Source: an uncultured Eubacteriales bacterium (GTDB lineage Bacteria > Bacillota > Clostridia > Oscillospirales > Oscillospiraceae). From it: a stretch of 46,346 bases of DNA. The position numbers were made by a program, and so were the translations under genes. Where the stretch lies: NCBI GenBank assembly GCA_900551995.1, contig URXW01000010.1, positions 1-46,346 on the forward strand. The letters are read 5' to 3'. This document shows positions 1 to 7,398 of the stretch, piece after piece; positions within the stretch are counted from its first letter, which is position 1; each line of letters starts with the position of its first letter. The notes under the pieces were generated by a model. The model saw only the letters and a program-made list of their open reading frames with translations, was not told where the DNA came from and made no database searches.

Positions 1-1
1 A

Positions 2-40
2 GTAGAAATCTACTACCGCTTCATCGGCAAAATCGACTGA
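2..40 (+). CDS. C-terminal end of a probable serine site-specific recombinase (partial)
   Basis: Only the last 12 codons and the TGA stop are inside the window. They read VEIYYRFIGKID. From family knowledge, large serine recombinases with a DUF4368 C-terminus often end in this kind of hydrophobic 'EIYYxFIG' strand, and such enzymes mobilise integrative elements. The next 30 bases are AT-rich and unlike the high-GC DNA that follows, which fits the end of a mobile element. So few residues cannot prove the family, so the call is tentative. Confidence 0.45.
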   Translation, partial: VEIYYRFIGKID

Positions 41-76
41 CCTTTCTTTTTTACCCAACAATATCTTTAATTAAGG
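41..76. mobile_element. Probable right end and junction of an integrated element
   Basis: This short AT-rich stretch separates the recombinase-like stop codon from the middle of a helix-turn-helix gene. In frame with the downstream regulator the last stop is TAA at 68-70. The recognisable regulator sequence starts at about 74-77. A natural reading is that the element inserted inside the regulator and carried its 5' part away to the other end, outside this window. The exact crossover base cannot be set without the empty site. Confidence 0.4.
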
Positions 77-412
77 GAGACGGGCGAAACGATCCCCGAC
101 ATTGAAAAATGTGACCGCTTGGCAAAGTTCTACGGGGTCTCCATCGATGCCCTCGTCCATCAGGACGAGGCGGTCGGCAAGGCGCGGGTGGCTCCCGCCC
201 CGGTGGGCAAGCACCTGTGGGGAACGGTGGCGATGGGTGCCAAGGGGCAGATCGTCATACCCAAGGCGGCGCGGGACACCTTCCATTTGAGCGAAGGCGA
301 CCGTCTGGTCGTCCTCGGCGACGAGGAGCAGGGCATCGCGCTCATCAAGGCAGAGGTCTTTGAGGAGCGGATGCAGGAGGCCCTGCGCGCAGGTCAGAAA
401 TCCAACGAATAA
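71..412 (+). pseudogene. 5'-truncated XRE-AbrB (SpoVT-like) transcriptional regulator
   Basis: The frame is open from 71 and reads a broken helix-turn-helix end (ETGETIPDIEKCDRLAKFYG), then a linker, then a SpoVT/AbrB swapped-hairpin domain with the signature GAKGQIVIPKAARDTF. Intact relatives have about 30 more N-terminal residues carrying the first three helices of the XRE domain. Here these are replaced by unrelated AT-rich DNA and a stop at 68-70. A TTG at 119 could still start a 97-residue AbrB-only protein, but it has no clear ribosome binding site. AbrB domains bind DNA as dimers, so a residual activity is possible but unproven. Confidence 0.7.
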
Positions 413-426
413 AAGAAGGTGCGATT

Positions 427-642
427 ATGAAATGTCCCGAATGTGGAAAGGAAATGCGGGAGGGGTATCTCTTTTGCAGCAAGGACGGCGCGTTCAGCTT
501 TGTAAATGAGGTGCCGGGCGTATTTGAGAACGCGAAAAATGCCGATGGCTTTGTGAAGATCACAGACCTCAAACCCAGCCACCGGACGAGAATTCCAGCG
601 TCCATCTGCGAGGAATGCAGGACGGTCATGCTCAAGTATTGA
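427..642 (+). CDS. Small zinc-ribbon-like protein, DUF6487 type
   Basis: This 71-residue protein begins MKCPECGKEM and has a second cysteine pair near the end (ICEEC), so it can form a four-cysteine zinc ribbon. The pattern 'CPxCGKEMxxGYL...ICxxC' matches DUF6487 as I know it; no function is established for that family. It starts 14 bases after the regulator stop, with a purine-rich AAGAAGG upstream, and is followed by a strong terminator. The pair was probably co-transcribed before the regulator was broken. Confidence 0.7.
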   Translation: MKCPECGKEMREGYLFCSKDGAFSFVNEVPGVFENAKNADGFVKITDLKPSHRTRIPASICEECRTVMLKY

Positions 643-673
643 GTGAAGCTGCCGCTTCCAACCGAAAAAAAGT

Positions 674-713
674 CCCCAAGCCGTTGCGTCAAAACGGCTT
701 GGGGTCTTTTTCT
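674..713. terminator. Rho-independent terminator, bidirectional
   Basis: A perfect 12-bp stem (CCCCAAGCCGTT with AACGGCTTGGGG) has a 7-base loop. It is followed by TCTTTTTCT on the plus strand, and by a T run on the minus strand because the upstream flank is A-rich. It can end the DUF6487 unit and, from the other side, the kinase remnant. Confidence 0.85.
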
Positions 714-745
714 ATGGAAATGACACGCGCCGGAAAGTACGCTGC

Positions 746-937
746 CTACCGCCAGAGGGTGACCTGAAACACAGTGCCGTCCTCCGCGGAGCTGGACACG
801 GAAATCTCCCCGCCCAGCTTTTCCGCCATCTCCTTTGTGATGGCAAGACCGAGCCCGAAGCTGCCGGATTCGCTTCTCCGGCTCTTGTCGCTGCGGTAAA
901 AGCGGTCGAACACATGGGGGAGGTCATCCTCCGGAAT
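746..937 (-). pseudogene. 3' fragment of a sensor histidine kinase
   Basis: On the minus strand the frame reads IPEDDLPHVFDRFYRSDKSR, then GLGLAITKEMAEKLGGEI, and stops at 746. This is the F box, G2 box and last strands of a HATPase_c domain. Everything upstream (sensor, HisKA domain, N box) is absent. At about 937 the kinase match ends and a plus-strand DUF4956 match begins. The fragment cannot phosphorylate anything. Confidence 0.8.
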
Positions 938-938
938 G

Positions 939-1125
939 GTGCAGCTGGTCATTCTGCTGGTCAACGGCAACCTCGGCGCAGGCGTGGCGGTGGCGGGGGC
1001 GTTCAGCCTGGTGCGCTTCCGCTCCGCCCCCGGCTCCGCCCAGGACATCATGGCGATCTTCCTCGCCATGACCGTAGGGCTCTGCTGCGGCATGGGCTAC
1101 TGCGCCATGGCGGTGGTGGCGGCGG
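939..1125 (+). pseudogene. Internal fragment of a DUF4956 membrane protein
   Basis: The plus-strand frame contains GNLGAGVAVAGAFSLVRFRS, then APGSAQDIMAIFLAMTVGL, then GMGYCAMAVV. This is the conserved core of DUF4956, a multi-pass membrane family often next to VTC-domain and CotH genes in Clostridia. There is no start region and no C-terminus. At about 1120-1128 the similarity stops and the sensible frame changes by one. Confidence 0.7.
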
Positions 1126-1279
1126 TAAGAGCTGCACGCTCACCTCCGGCGAGACCCAGGCGGAGAGCACCGCCCAGGCCGGCACGGTAACCATCGGCAT
1201 GGGCGGCATGGGTAGCATGGGCGGCATGAATCGTCCCTCCATGAATAATACGAAAGCAGACAAAAGCCCACCTTCTTGA
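1126..1279 (+). pseudogene. C-terminal fragment of a Gly/Met-rich secreted-type protein
   Basis: In the neighbouring frame the sequence reads CTLTSGETQAESTAQAGT, then a glycine-methionine repeat (MGGMGSMGGM), and stops inside the terminator hairpin. The pattern resembles the tails of carbohydrate-binding (Cthe_2159-like) proteins that co-occur with DUF4956 genes. That identification is a guess from the repeat type and neighbourhood. No start codon or signal peptide remains. Confidence 0.4.
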
Positions 1280-1292
1280 GAAGGTGGGCTTT
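1263..1292. terminator. Rho-independent terminator between convergent units
   Basis: A 12-bp stem (AAAGCCCACCTT with AAGGTGGGCTTT) closes a 6-base loop. It lies between the plus-strand remnants and the minus-strand antiporter stop at 1310, and has A/T runs on both sides, so it can act in both directions. Confidence 0.8.
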
Positions 1293-1309
1293 GTACGCAA
1301 TAGGGACGC

Positions 1310-2620
1310 TTACTTCTTATCAAACAGGATAAACAGCAGGCTGGACAGGCACAGCAGGAAGGGGTAGAACAGCAGGGGAATGATGTCGAAGGCACTGATG
1401 GCGTAGCCCAGCGTGGCGCAGGTGGAGATCGCCACCAGCATCTGTGCGCCGTAGGGGATAATGCCTTGGAAAATGCAGGAGAAGGTGTCCAGCAGGGAGG
1501 CGGAACGCTTGGGGCTGATGCCGTACTCCTCCGCCACCTCCTTGGCGATGGGACCGGCCATAACGATAGCCACGGTGTTGTTGGCGGTGGCAATGTCCAT
1601 CAGCCCCACCAGCAGCCCGATACCCAGCTGGCCGCCCCGCTTGCCGCGGAACACCCGCCGGATAAAGGCGAGGATGCTCTCAAAGCCGCCGTAGGCGCGG
1701 ATCAGCCCGCACAGGGACGCCACCAGCAGCGTCACCAGAATCGTCTCGAACATATCGGACACGCCGCCGCCCATGTTGCCCATAAGCTCCAACGCCGTGA
1801 CCTGCCCGGTGATGAGGGTGATGGCGGCACCGGCGGCGATACCGATGAGCAGCACCACAAACACGTTCAGACCGACGATACCGCCGATAAGCACCAGCAC
1901 GTAGGGGATAATGAGCACCAGATCGTGACCGCCGGAGACGGTGCGCTGCACATCGGTGCCCAGCGATACCACGATGATCAGCACCAACGCCGCCAGCGCG
2001 GCGGGCAGGGCGATCTTGAAGTTGGCGCGGAACTTGTCCTTCATCTCCGTGCCCTGGGTAGAGCAGGCGGCGATGGTGGTGTCGGAAATAAAGCTGAGGT
2101 TGTCGCCGAACATGGCACCGCCCATAACGGAGGCGATGCACAGGGGCAGGTTAAAGCCGGAGTCGGCGGACACCGCCACGGCGATGGGGGCAAGCAGGGT
2201 GATGGTGCCCACGGAGGTGCCCATGGCCATGGACACGAAGCACGCCACCACGAACAGCACCGCCACCGCCAGCTTCACCGGGGCGATGGACAGCAGGAAG
2301 TAGGCGACCGCCTCCGCGCTGGAGCGTCCGGTCACGCCCACGAAGATACCGGCCACCAGGAAAATGAGGATCATGGTGACGATGTTCTTGTCACCGATGC
2401 CCTGTCCCATCAGCTCCAGCTTTTCATCGAAGCTGACGCCGCGGTTTTGCAGGCACGCCACCAGCAGTGCCACTAAAAATGCCACGACAATGGGGATCTG
2501 ATAGAAGCCCATCTTGATTTTCAGAACGTACTCCAGAATAATACCCAGCACCAGATACAGCACCAGAAATACAGCCACAGGCAGCAGGGCTATGGCGCGG
2601 GGTGTCGGCTTTTTCTCCAT
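1310..2620 (-). CDS. Na+/H+ antiporter family protein, NhaC type
   Basis: This protein of about 436 residues is almost entirely hydrophobic, with roughly ten to twelve membrane segments. It carries the family hallmark GDNLSFISDTTIAA in the middle and a second conserved AxxNTVAIVMAGP segment near the C-terminus. The family exchanges protons for sodium, or in some members organic acids or amino acids, across the cytoplasmic membrane; the substrate cannot be read here. An ATG 18 bases further upstream is in frame, but its AAGGAGAGAG is the ribosome binding site for the ATG at 2620, so I use the later start. The gene is alone, with its own promoter and terminator. Confidence 0.85.
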   Translation of the reverse strand: MEKKPTPRAIALLPVAVFLVLYLVLGIILEYVLKIKMGFYQIPIVVAFLVALLVACLQNRGVSFDEKLELMGQGIGDKNIVTMILIFLVAGIFVGVTGRSSAEAVAYFLLSIAPVKLAVAVLFVVACFVSMAMGTSVGTITLLAPIAVAVSADSGFNLPLCIASVMGGAMFGDNLSFISDTTIAACSTQGTEMKDKFRANFKIALPAALAALVLIIVVSLGTDVQRTVSGGHDLVLIIPYVLVLIGGIVGLNVFVVLLIGIAAGAAITLITGQVTALELMGNMGGGVSDMFETILVTLLVASLCGLIRAYGGFESILAFIRRVFRGKRGGQLGIGLLVGLMDIATANNTVAIVMAGPIAKEVAEEYGISPKRSASLLDTFSCIFQGIIPYGAQMLVAISTCATLGYAISAFDIIPLLFYPFLLCLSSLLFILFDKK

Positions 2621-2665
2621 AAACTCTCTCTCCTTCATAAAAATGGTCTTTTTTCGCCAGCTTCG

Positions 2666-2694
2666 ATGGTATCACGAGGTAAAGCAAATGTCAA
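2666..2694 (-). promoter_or_regulatory. Sigma-A type promoter for the antiporter gene
   Basis: On the minus strand TTGACA and TACCAT are separated by 17 bases. The predicted transcript start is about 35 bases before the ATG at 2620. Confidence 0.65.
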
Positions 2695-2906
2695 CAGAAA
2701 GACTTGCGTACACACCCGCCCTCCGCCGCCCACGACTCCCTCAACATTTCGCGGTGGGCGCGAACGACGGCGAGATGGCGTTTGCGGCGGAGCCGCTCCA
2801 AAGGCAGGAGGCGGCATCGTGCTGGCGGCGCAGTGCGCCGATGTACCGCAGCGAAAGTGCGAAAGCGCGGCGTTTTGGGGAAAAAGCGGCACGCTCCGCT
2901 TTTTTC
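2695..2906. other. Intergenic stretch without a recognisable gene
   Basis: Between the antiporter promoter and the next promoter I see only GC-rich sequence with short unconvincing frames. The one structure is a hairpin at 2881-2904 (AAAAAGCGG with CCGCTTTTT) that could stop transcription arriving from upstream. Confidence 0.5.
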
Positions 2907-2935
2907 TTGCGCTGGGGCGGGGGAGGGCGTATAAT
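2907..2935 (+). promoter_or_regulatory. Sigma-A type promoter for the HerA-like ATPase gene
   Basis: TTGCGC and a perfect TATAAT are separated by 17 bases. The start codon at 2975 follows about 33 bases after the expected transcript start, with GGAGG at about 2962. Confidence 0.8.
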
Positions 2936-2974
2936 AGGGGGCAAGAGCATCAATAAACGACGGAGGATGACACT

Positions 2975-4606
2975 ATGTACGAGAACGGCAGGATATACAT
3001 GGGGCTGGCGGGCGACAAGCGGGTGGAGATGGCACTGAATATGTGCAACCGCCACGGGCTCATCGCCGGAGCCAGCGGCACCGGCAAGACCGTTACCATG
3101 AAGGTGATGGCGGAGTCTTTTTCCGACGCGGGCGTGCCGGTGTTTCTGTGCGATGTAAAGGGCGACGTGGCGGGCATCTGTGCGCCGGGTCAGCCCAGCG
3201 AGGGCATGGAAAAGCGCATCGACAGGTTCGGACTGCGGGGGAGCTTCACCTACCGCGGCTACCCCACCACATTCTGGGACATCTACCAGCAGGGCGGCCA
3301 CGCCGTCCGCTCCACCGTCAGCGACATGGGACCGGAGCTTCTCAGCCGCATTTTGGGCTTGACGGCGGCGCAGGAGGGCATCCTCCACATCGTTTTCCGT
3401 ATCGCCGACGACAAAGGGCTGCTGCTCATCGACCTGAAGGATCTGCGATCCATGCTGACCTACGTGAACGAGCACCGCACCGAGTACATGATGACCTACG
3501 GCAGCATCACGCCTCAGTCGGTGGCGGCGATCCTCCGCGCATTACTGCCGCTGGAGCAGCAGGGGGGCGAGCTGTTCTTCGGCGAGCCTGCGCTGGACAT
3601 CCGGGACTGGATACGAACCGATGCCGACGGGCGGGGCATGATCAACGTGCTGGACTGCGCCCGGCTGGTGCAGAACCCCACCCTGTACGCCAGCTTCCTG
3701 CTCTGGATGCTCTCGGAGCTGTTTGAAAGCCTGCCGGAGTCCGGCGACATGGACAAGCCCCGTCTGGTGTTCTTCTTCGACGAGGCGCACATGCTGTTCC
3801 GGGACGCGCCCGCCGTGCTGCTGCAAAAGATAGAGCAGACGGTGAAGCTCATCCGCTCCCGGGGCGTGGGGGTGTACTTCGTCACCCAAAGCCCCAGCGA
3901 CATTCCCGACGCCGTGCTGGCGCAGCTGTCCAACCGCGTGCAGCATGCTCTCCGCGCCTACACTCCCGCCGAGCTGAAGGCGGTTCGCGTGGCGGCGCAG
4001 TCCTTCCGTGCCAACCCCGCCTTTCAGGCGGAGGACGCCATCATGGAGCTGGGGGTGGGCGAGGCGTTGACCTCCTTCCTGGACGAAACCGGCGTCCCCG
4101 CCATGGTGGAGCGCACCAAGATCGTCTGCCCCCAGAGCCTCATGTCGCCGCCGGAGCCTATACTCCGCGCCAAGACCATGATGCACGACGGCATGGAGAA
4201 ATACGACGACCTTGTGGACAATGTGTCCGCCTACGAGGTGCTGACGGAGGAGGCGGCGCAGGCGGAGGCCGCCAAGCAGGCCGAAGCCGACCGCAAGGCA
4301 CAGGAGAAGGCGGAAGCGGAGGCGGAGAAGCAGCGTCTCAAGGAGGAGGAAGCCGACAGGAAACGCCAGCTGAAATTAGAGGATGGGGAACGCCGCCGCC
4401 AACAGAAATTGGCGGACGAGGAACGCCGCCGCCAGCAGAGGCTGGAGGACGAGGCGCGGCGCAAGGCGGAGCGTCAGCAGGAGAAGGCGGAGGCGGAGGC
4501 AAAGCGCAAGCTGGAGCGTCGCGCCGCCAAGATCGAGTCCCAGCTCATCTCCGCAGGCGGTCAGGTGCTCAAGCGCGGCCTGCTGGGCATTCTCAAAAGA
4601 CGCTGA
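2975..4606 (+). CDS. HerA-like helicase/ATPase, DUF853 (YjgR) family
   Basis: This is a 543-residue cytoplasmic P-loop ATPase. It has a Walker A GASGTGKT at residues 32-39, a Walker B strand LVFFFDEAH at about 264-274, and the downstream FVTQSPSDIP segment typical of HerA/YjgR ATPases. The family resembles DNA-translocating hexamers, but the role of YjgR-type proteins is not settled. Residues from about 425 to 520 form a long stretch almost free of hydrophobics and rich in E, K, R, Q and A, predicted to be a single charged helix or coiled coil. It is followed by a short basic C-terminus (LLGILKRR). The gene is monocistronic, with its own promoter and terminator. Confidence 0.85.
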   Translation: MYENGRIYMGLAGDKRVEMALNMCNRHGLIAGASGTGKTVTMKVMAESFSDAGVPVFLCDVKGDVAGICAPGQPSEGMEKRIDRFGLRGSFTYRGYPTTFWDIYQQGGHAVRSTVSDMGPELLSRILGLTAAQEGILHIVFRIADDKGLLLIDLKDLRSMLTYVNEHRTEYMMTYGSITPQSVAAILRALLPLEQQGGELFFGEPALDIRDWIRTDADGRGMINVLDCARLVQNPTLYASFLLWMLSELFESLPESGDMDKPRLVFFFDEAHMLFRDAPAVLLQKIEQTVKLIRSRGVGVYFVTQSPSDIPDAVLAQLSNRVQHALRAYTPAELKAVRVAAQSFRANPAFQAEDAIMELGVGEALTSFLDETGVPAMVERTKIVCPQSLMSPPEPILRAKTMMHDGMEKYDDLVDNVSAYEVLTEEAAQAEAAKQAEADRKAQEKAEAEAEKQRLKEEEADRKRQLKLEDGERRRQQKLADEERRRQQRLEDEARRKAERQQEKAEAEAKRKLERRAAKIESQLISAGGQVLKRGLLGILKRR

Positions 4607-4624
4607 CAGCGCAGCATACAGCGA

Positions 4625-4654
4625 GAAAGCCCGCGGCGGACGCCGCGGGCTTTC
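4625..4654 (+). terminator. Rho-independent terminator after the HerA-like gene
   Basis: A 14-bp GC-rich stem (GAAAGCCCGCGGCG with its complement) with a very tight turn ends in CTTTCCTGTCC. The T tract is short, so efficiency may be moderate. Confidence 0.65.
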
Positions 4655-4667
4655 CTGTCCCTCCGCC

Positions 4668-4696
4668 TTGACAACCCGCCCGGATTTCTGTATGCT
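4668..4696 (+). promoter_or_regulatory. Sigma-A type promoter for the IclR regulator
   Basis: A perfect TTGACA is followed after 17 bases by TATGCT. The transcript would start near 4703, so the leader before the GTG at 4721 is only about 18 bases and contains GGGAAAGGAG. Confidence 0.75.
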
Positions 4697-4720
4697 GGTC
4701 GGGAAAGGAGCTGGTGCCCT

Positions 4721-5497
4721 GTGGTGGACGGCAACATCATCTTATCTGTGGCAAAAGCCATGGAGCTGCTGCAAATATTGAGCCAAGCGGGAAAACCCCT
4801 GCTGCTGAAGGAGCTGACCGCCCTGTGCGGCTACCCCAAGAGCACGGTGTTCGGTCTGCTGACCACCATGCGCTCCTACGACGTGGTGACCCAGACCCCC
4901 GACGGCAGATACGCGCTGGGACTGCGGCTCTTTGAGTACGGGCGGCAGGTGGAGCGGTCGTGGGACATCTCCTCCGTGGCGCGCCCCTACATGGAGCACC
5001 TGTGCCGGCAGACCGGCGCGTCCGTGATGCTCTCCGTCTGCGAGGGCGGCAGCGTCATTACGCTGGATCAGGTGGAGACGCGGGGCAGCCTCCGCATCGT
5101 GTCGGACACCGGCTCCCGCCTGCCCATCTACTGCACGTCTCAGGGCAAGGTCTTTCTGGCGCACATGACCCGCACCGGCGCGGAGGCTCTGCTGCGCGGG
5201 CAGAGCAGAAATCAGTTCACGCCCCACACCATCACCGACATTCCCGCCCTTCTGCGGGAGGCGGAGACCTGCCGCTTGAGCGGCTACGCCATCGAAAACG
5301 GTGAGTACAAGATCGGGCTGCGCTCCATCTCCGCGCCGGTCTACACCGTGGAGGGCAAGGTGCGCTACGCCGTGGGCGTGATCGGTATGTTCCGCAGCGT
5401 CCACTCCGACGAATTTCACAGCGCGGTGGAGCGCGTCTGCGCCGCCGCCGCCATGATCTCCGCCGCCTTGGGCTACCGGGGACAGGAGGAGCAATAG
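4721..5497 (+). CDS. IclR family transcriptional regulator
   Basis: This 258-residue protein has an N-terminal winged helix (about 8-70, with KELTALCGYPKSTVFGLL as the recognition region) and a C-terminal IclR effector-binding domain (about 80-250, with LPIYCTSQGKVFLAHM and the late GYAIENGEYKIGLRSISAPV). IclR proteins sense small metabolites and usually control a neighbouring catabolic operon. Here the next genes are a riboswitch-controlled thiamin operon, so the target is not obvious and could be distant or the gene itself. The GTG start is chosen because GGGAAAGGAG lies 10 bases upstream. Confidence 0.88.
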   Translation: MVDGNIILSVAKAMELLQILSQAGKPLLLKELTALCGYPKSTVFGLLTTMRSYDVVTQTPDGRYALGLRLFEYGRQVERSWDISSVARPYMEHLCRQTGASVMLSVCEGGSVITLDQVETRGSLRIVSDTGSRLPIYCTSQGKVFLAHMTRTGAEALLRGQSRNQFTPHTITDIPALLREAETCRLSGYAIENGEYKIGLRSISAPVYTVEGKVRYAVGVIGMFRSVHSDEFHSAVERVCAAAAMISAALGYRGQEEQ

Positions 5498-5524
5498 ACC
5501 GCGCCGCCCAAGCAGAATTTCCCC

Positions 5525-5553
5525 TTGCAATCGGCTGTGGGCGGGTGTATAAT
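5525..5553 (+). promoter_or_regulatory. Promoter of the thiamin operon
   Basis: TTGCAA and a perfect TATAAT have a 17-base spacer. The TPP aptamer begins a few bases after the expected transcript start. Confidence 0.8.
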
Positions 5554-5565
5554 GCAGAAAACTGA

Positions 5566-5652
5566 ACAGACGGGAGCTTGTGTAACAGGCTGAGAGGAAG
5601 GTTTTACCTTCGACCGATAACCTGATTTGGATAATGCCAACGTAGGGACGGC
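5566..5652 (+). promoter_or_regulatory. TPP (THI-box) riboswitch aptamer
   Basis: The strand shows the conserved THI-box elements in order: ACGGGAGC, GGCTGAGAGG, a short variable hairpin (AAGGTTTTACCTT), CGACCGATAACCTGATTTGG, ATAATGCCAACG and TAGGGA. These form the two arms that bind the pyrimidine and pyrophosphate of thiamin pyrophosphate. It precedes eight thiamin genes on the same strand. Confidence 0.95.
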
Positions 5653-5663
5653 TGTGTGCTTTG

Positions 5664-5700
5664 CGGAGGTCATCCAGTTCGGGTGACTTCCGTTTTGTAT
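5664..5700 (+). terminator. TPP riboswitch expression platform, intrinsic terminator
   Basis: A 12-bp stem with two G-U pairs (CGGAGGTCATCC with GGGTGACTTCCG) around a 5-base loop is followed by TTTTGTATTT. It starts 12 bases after the aptamer. This fits premature termination when TPP is bound, which would shut the operon off under thiamin sufficiency. Confidence 0.8.
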
Positions 5701-5876
5701 TTGAGAGGAAAGGACGTGAGTGGACCTATCCCGAGTGGTTTCGGGCGGATAGAAGGGGAGCTCCTTGTGTCTTGTAATTTTGCGAGGGAACCCGTGTTTC
5801 GGGGTGAGAGGAGAAAATGGATTCTCGACCGAGCGAAGTCTGTTGCTTCGTATAAATATGAAAAGAGGCAATACAA
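5701..5876 (+). other. Long leader between riboswitch terminator and thiW
   Basis: This stretch of about 175 bases precedes thiW. It can form several short hairpins, for example CCCGA with TCGGG near 5735-5750, and CGAAG with CTTCG near 5835-5851. One frame is open from a GTG at 5716, preceded by AGAGGAAAGGA, through to TGA at 5878-5880. That stop overlaps the thiW start as GTGA. I recognise no protein in it. It may be a plain untranslated leader or a short upstream coding frame coupled to thiW. Confidence 0.4.
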
Positions 5877-6605
5877 GTGAAAAATTCCAACAGTATTCTG
5901 AAGATGACGGTTCTGGCGATGCTCGTCGCCCTCGGCGTTGTGATCTCCCCCATCCTGCGGGTGGAGGGTATGTGCCCCATGGCGCATTTCATCAACATCG
6001 TCTGCTCCGTATTTCTGGGGCCATGGTACTCGCTGCTGTGCGCCACGCTGATCGGCATTATCCGCATGGCGACCATGGGCATCCCGCCGCTGGCATTGAC
6101 CGGTGCCGTGTTCGGCGCGTTTTTGTCCGGCGTTTTTTACCGTCTGTCCAAGGGCAAGATCATCTGCGCCGTCATCGGCGAGATCATCGGCACCGGCATT
6201 ATCGGAGCCATCGCCTCCTACCCCGTTATGACGTACCTGTGGGGCAAGGAGGGCTTGAGCTGGATGTTCTACGTACCCTCCTTCATCTGCGGCACCCTCA
6301 TCGGCGGCAGCATCGCCTACGTGTTCCTGCGTAAGATGGCGTCCAACGGTATGCTGCCGAAGCTACAGGTCAAGCTGAACTCCAGAAGCTATACCGACAG
6401 GAGCAGCGTCCTCTCCGACTCCCTGACCATTGCGGCCTTCGGTGCCATTCTCTTCGTGGTCATCAAGCTGGCGTCCGACATCTTCGAGCTGACCGCCCCC
6501 CTCTGGAACACCCTTTCCTACGCCGCCCCGGCGGTCTGCATCGCCGCGGCAGCCATCTACTACATCGTCAAGAAGGTGAGAACAGCCGATGCGGCACATT
6601 CCTGA
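5877..6605 (+). CDS. thiW: ThiW family thiazole-precursor transporter (ECF S component-like)
   Basis: This 242-residue membrane protein has about six hydrophobic segments in a core of about 165 residues (VLAMLVALGVVISPILRVEG, MCPMAHFINIVCSVFLGPWY and on), matching ThiW. ThiW is predicted to be the substrate-binding membrane subunit that imports hydroxyethylthiazole, working with a shared ECF energizing module encoded elsewhere. Family members are usually 160-180 residues. Here a hydrophilic linker at about 165-190 and two further membrane segments follow. The GTG start overlaps the end of an upstream open frame and the 3' end overlaps thiM by 17 bases, so the genes are co-translated. Confidence 0.8.
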   Translation: MKNSNSILKMTVLAMLVALGVVISPILRVEGMCPMAHFINIVCSVFLGPWYSLLCATLIGIIRMATMGIPPLALTGAVFGAFLSGVFYRLSKGKIICAVIGEIIGTGIIGAIASYPVMTYLWGKEGLSWMFYVPSFICGTLIGGSIAYVFLRKMASNGMLPKLQVKLNSRSYTDRSSVLSDSLTIAAFGAILFVVIKLASDIFELTAPLWNTLSYAAPAVCIAAAAIYYIVKKVRTADAAHS

Positions 6606-7398
6606 TATTCTCACGGGGCTGCGGGAGCGCGCCCCACTGATCCACTGCATCACCAACCCCATCTCCATCAACCAGTGCGCCAACGCCATCCTTGCGCTGG
6701 GGGGCCGCCCCATCATGGCGGAGCACCCGCGGGAGGTGGAGGAGATCACCGCCACCGCCGGTGCGCTGATGCTGAATCTCGGCAACATCACCGACGTGCG
6801 GATGGACGCCATGCGCCTTGCCGCCCAGACGGCGGCGGCGCACGGGATCCCCATATTGCTGGACGCGGTGGGGGTCGCCTGCTCCCAGCTGCGCCGTGAC
6901 TACGTCTGCGAGCTGCTGTCGGACGTAACGCCCACGGTCATCAAGGGCAACTATTCCGAGATCAACGCCCTCTGCTGCGCCGACTACCGCGCCTCCGGCG
7001 TGGACGCGGACGGTGCGCTGGACACGCCGTCCATGGATCGCGCCGCCGCCGCGCTGGCGCACCGTCACGGCGCGGTGCTCCTTGCCAGCGGCAGGGTGGA
7101 CGTTATCACCGACGGCACGCGCCTCGTCCACAGTAAGAACGGCACGCCCCGGCTCTCCGGCGTCACCGGCACCGGCTGTATGCTGGGCGCGCTGACGGCG
7201 GCCTGCCTCTCCGTGTCTCCCGACATGGACGGTGCCGCCGCTGCCTGCGCCGTGCTGGGTATCTGCGGTCAGCTGGCGGAGACGGAGCACGGCTCCGGCA
7301 GCTTCATGGTGGGGCTGCTGGACGCACTGTCCACCGTGGACGGCGCGGTCATCGAACGTTATCTGGATAGGGAGGAGATCACCATTGAAGCATCTTGA
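6589..7398 (+). CDS. thiM: Hydroxyethylthiazole kinase
   Basis: ThiM phosphorylates 4-methyl-5-(2-hydroxyethyl)thiazole with ATP, giving the thiazole phosphate used by ThiE. The 269-residue length is normal. Visible family blocks are LIHCITNPISINQCANAILA at the N-terminus, LLDAVGVACS, TPTVIKGNYSEI (phosphate/Mg site region) and GVTGTGCMLGAL with the catalytic cysteine and anion-hole glycines. AAGGTGAG lies just before the ATG. With ThiW upstream this makes an uptake-and-trap pair for thiazole salvage. Confidence 0.95.
   Translation: MRHIPDILTGLRERAPLIHCITNPISINQCANAILALGGRPIMAEHPREVEEITATAGALMLNLGNITDVRMDAMRLAAQTAAAHGIPILLDAVGVACSQLRRDYVCELLSDVTPTVIKGNYSEINALCCADYRASGVDADGALDTPSMDRAAAALAHRHGAVLLASGRVDVITDGTRLVHSKNGTPRLSGVTGTGCMLGALTAACLSVSPDMDGAAAACAVLGICGQLAETEHGSGSFMVGLLDALSTVDGAVIERYLDREEITIEAS

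Noticed and set aside
1466..2476. A 336-codon His/Gly/Gln-rich plus-strand frame
   Set aside because: It is antisense to the NhaC-type antiporter, whose membrane segments and signature are clear; the histidine-rich text is the complement of its codons.
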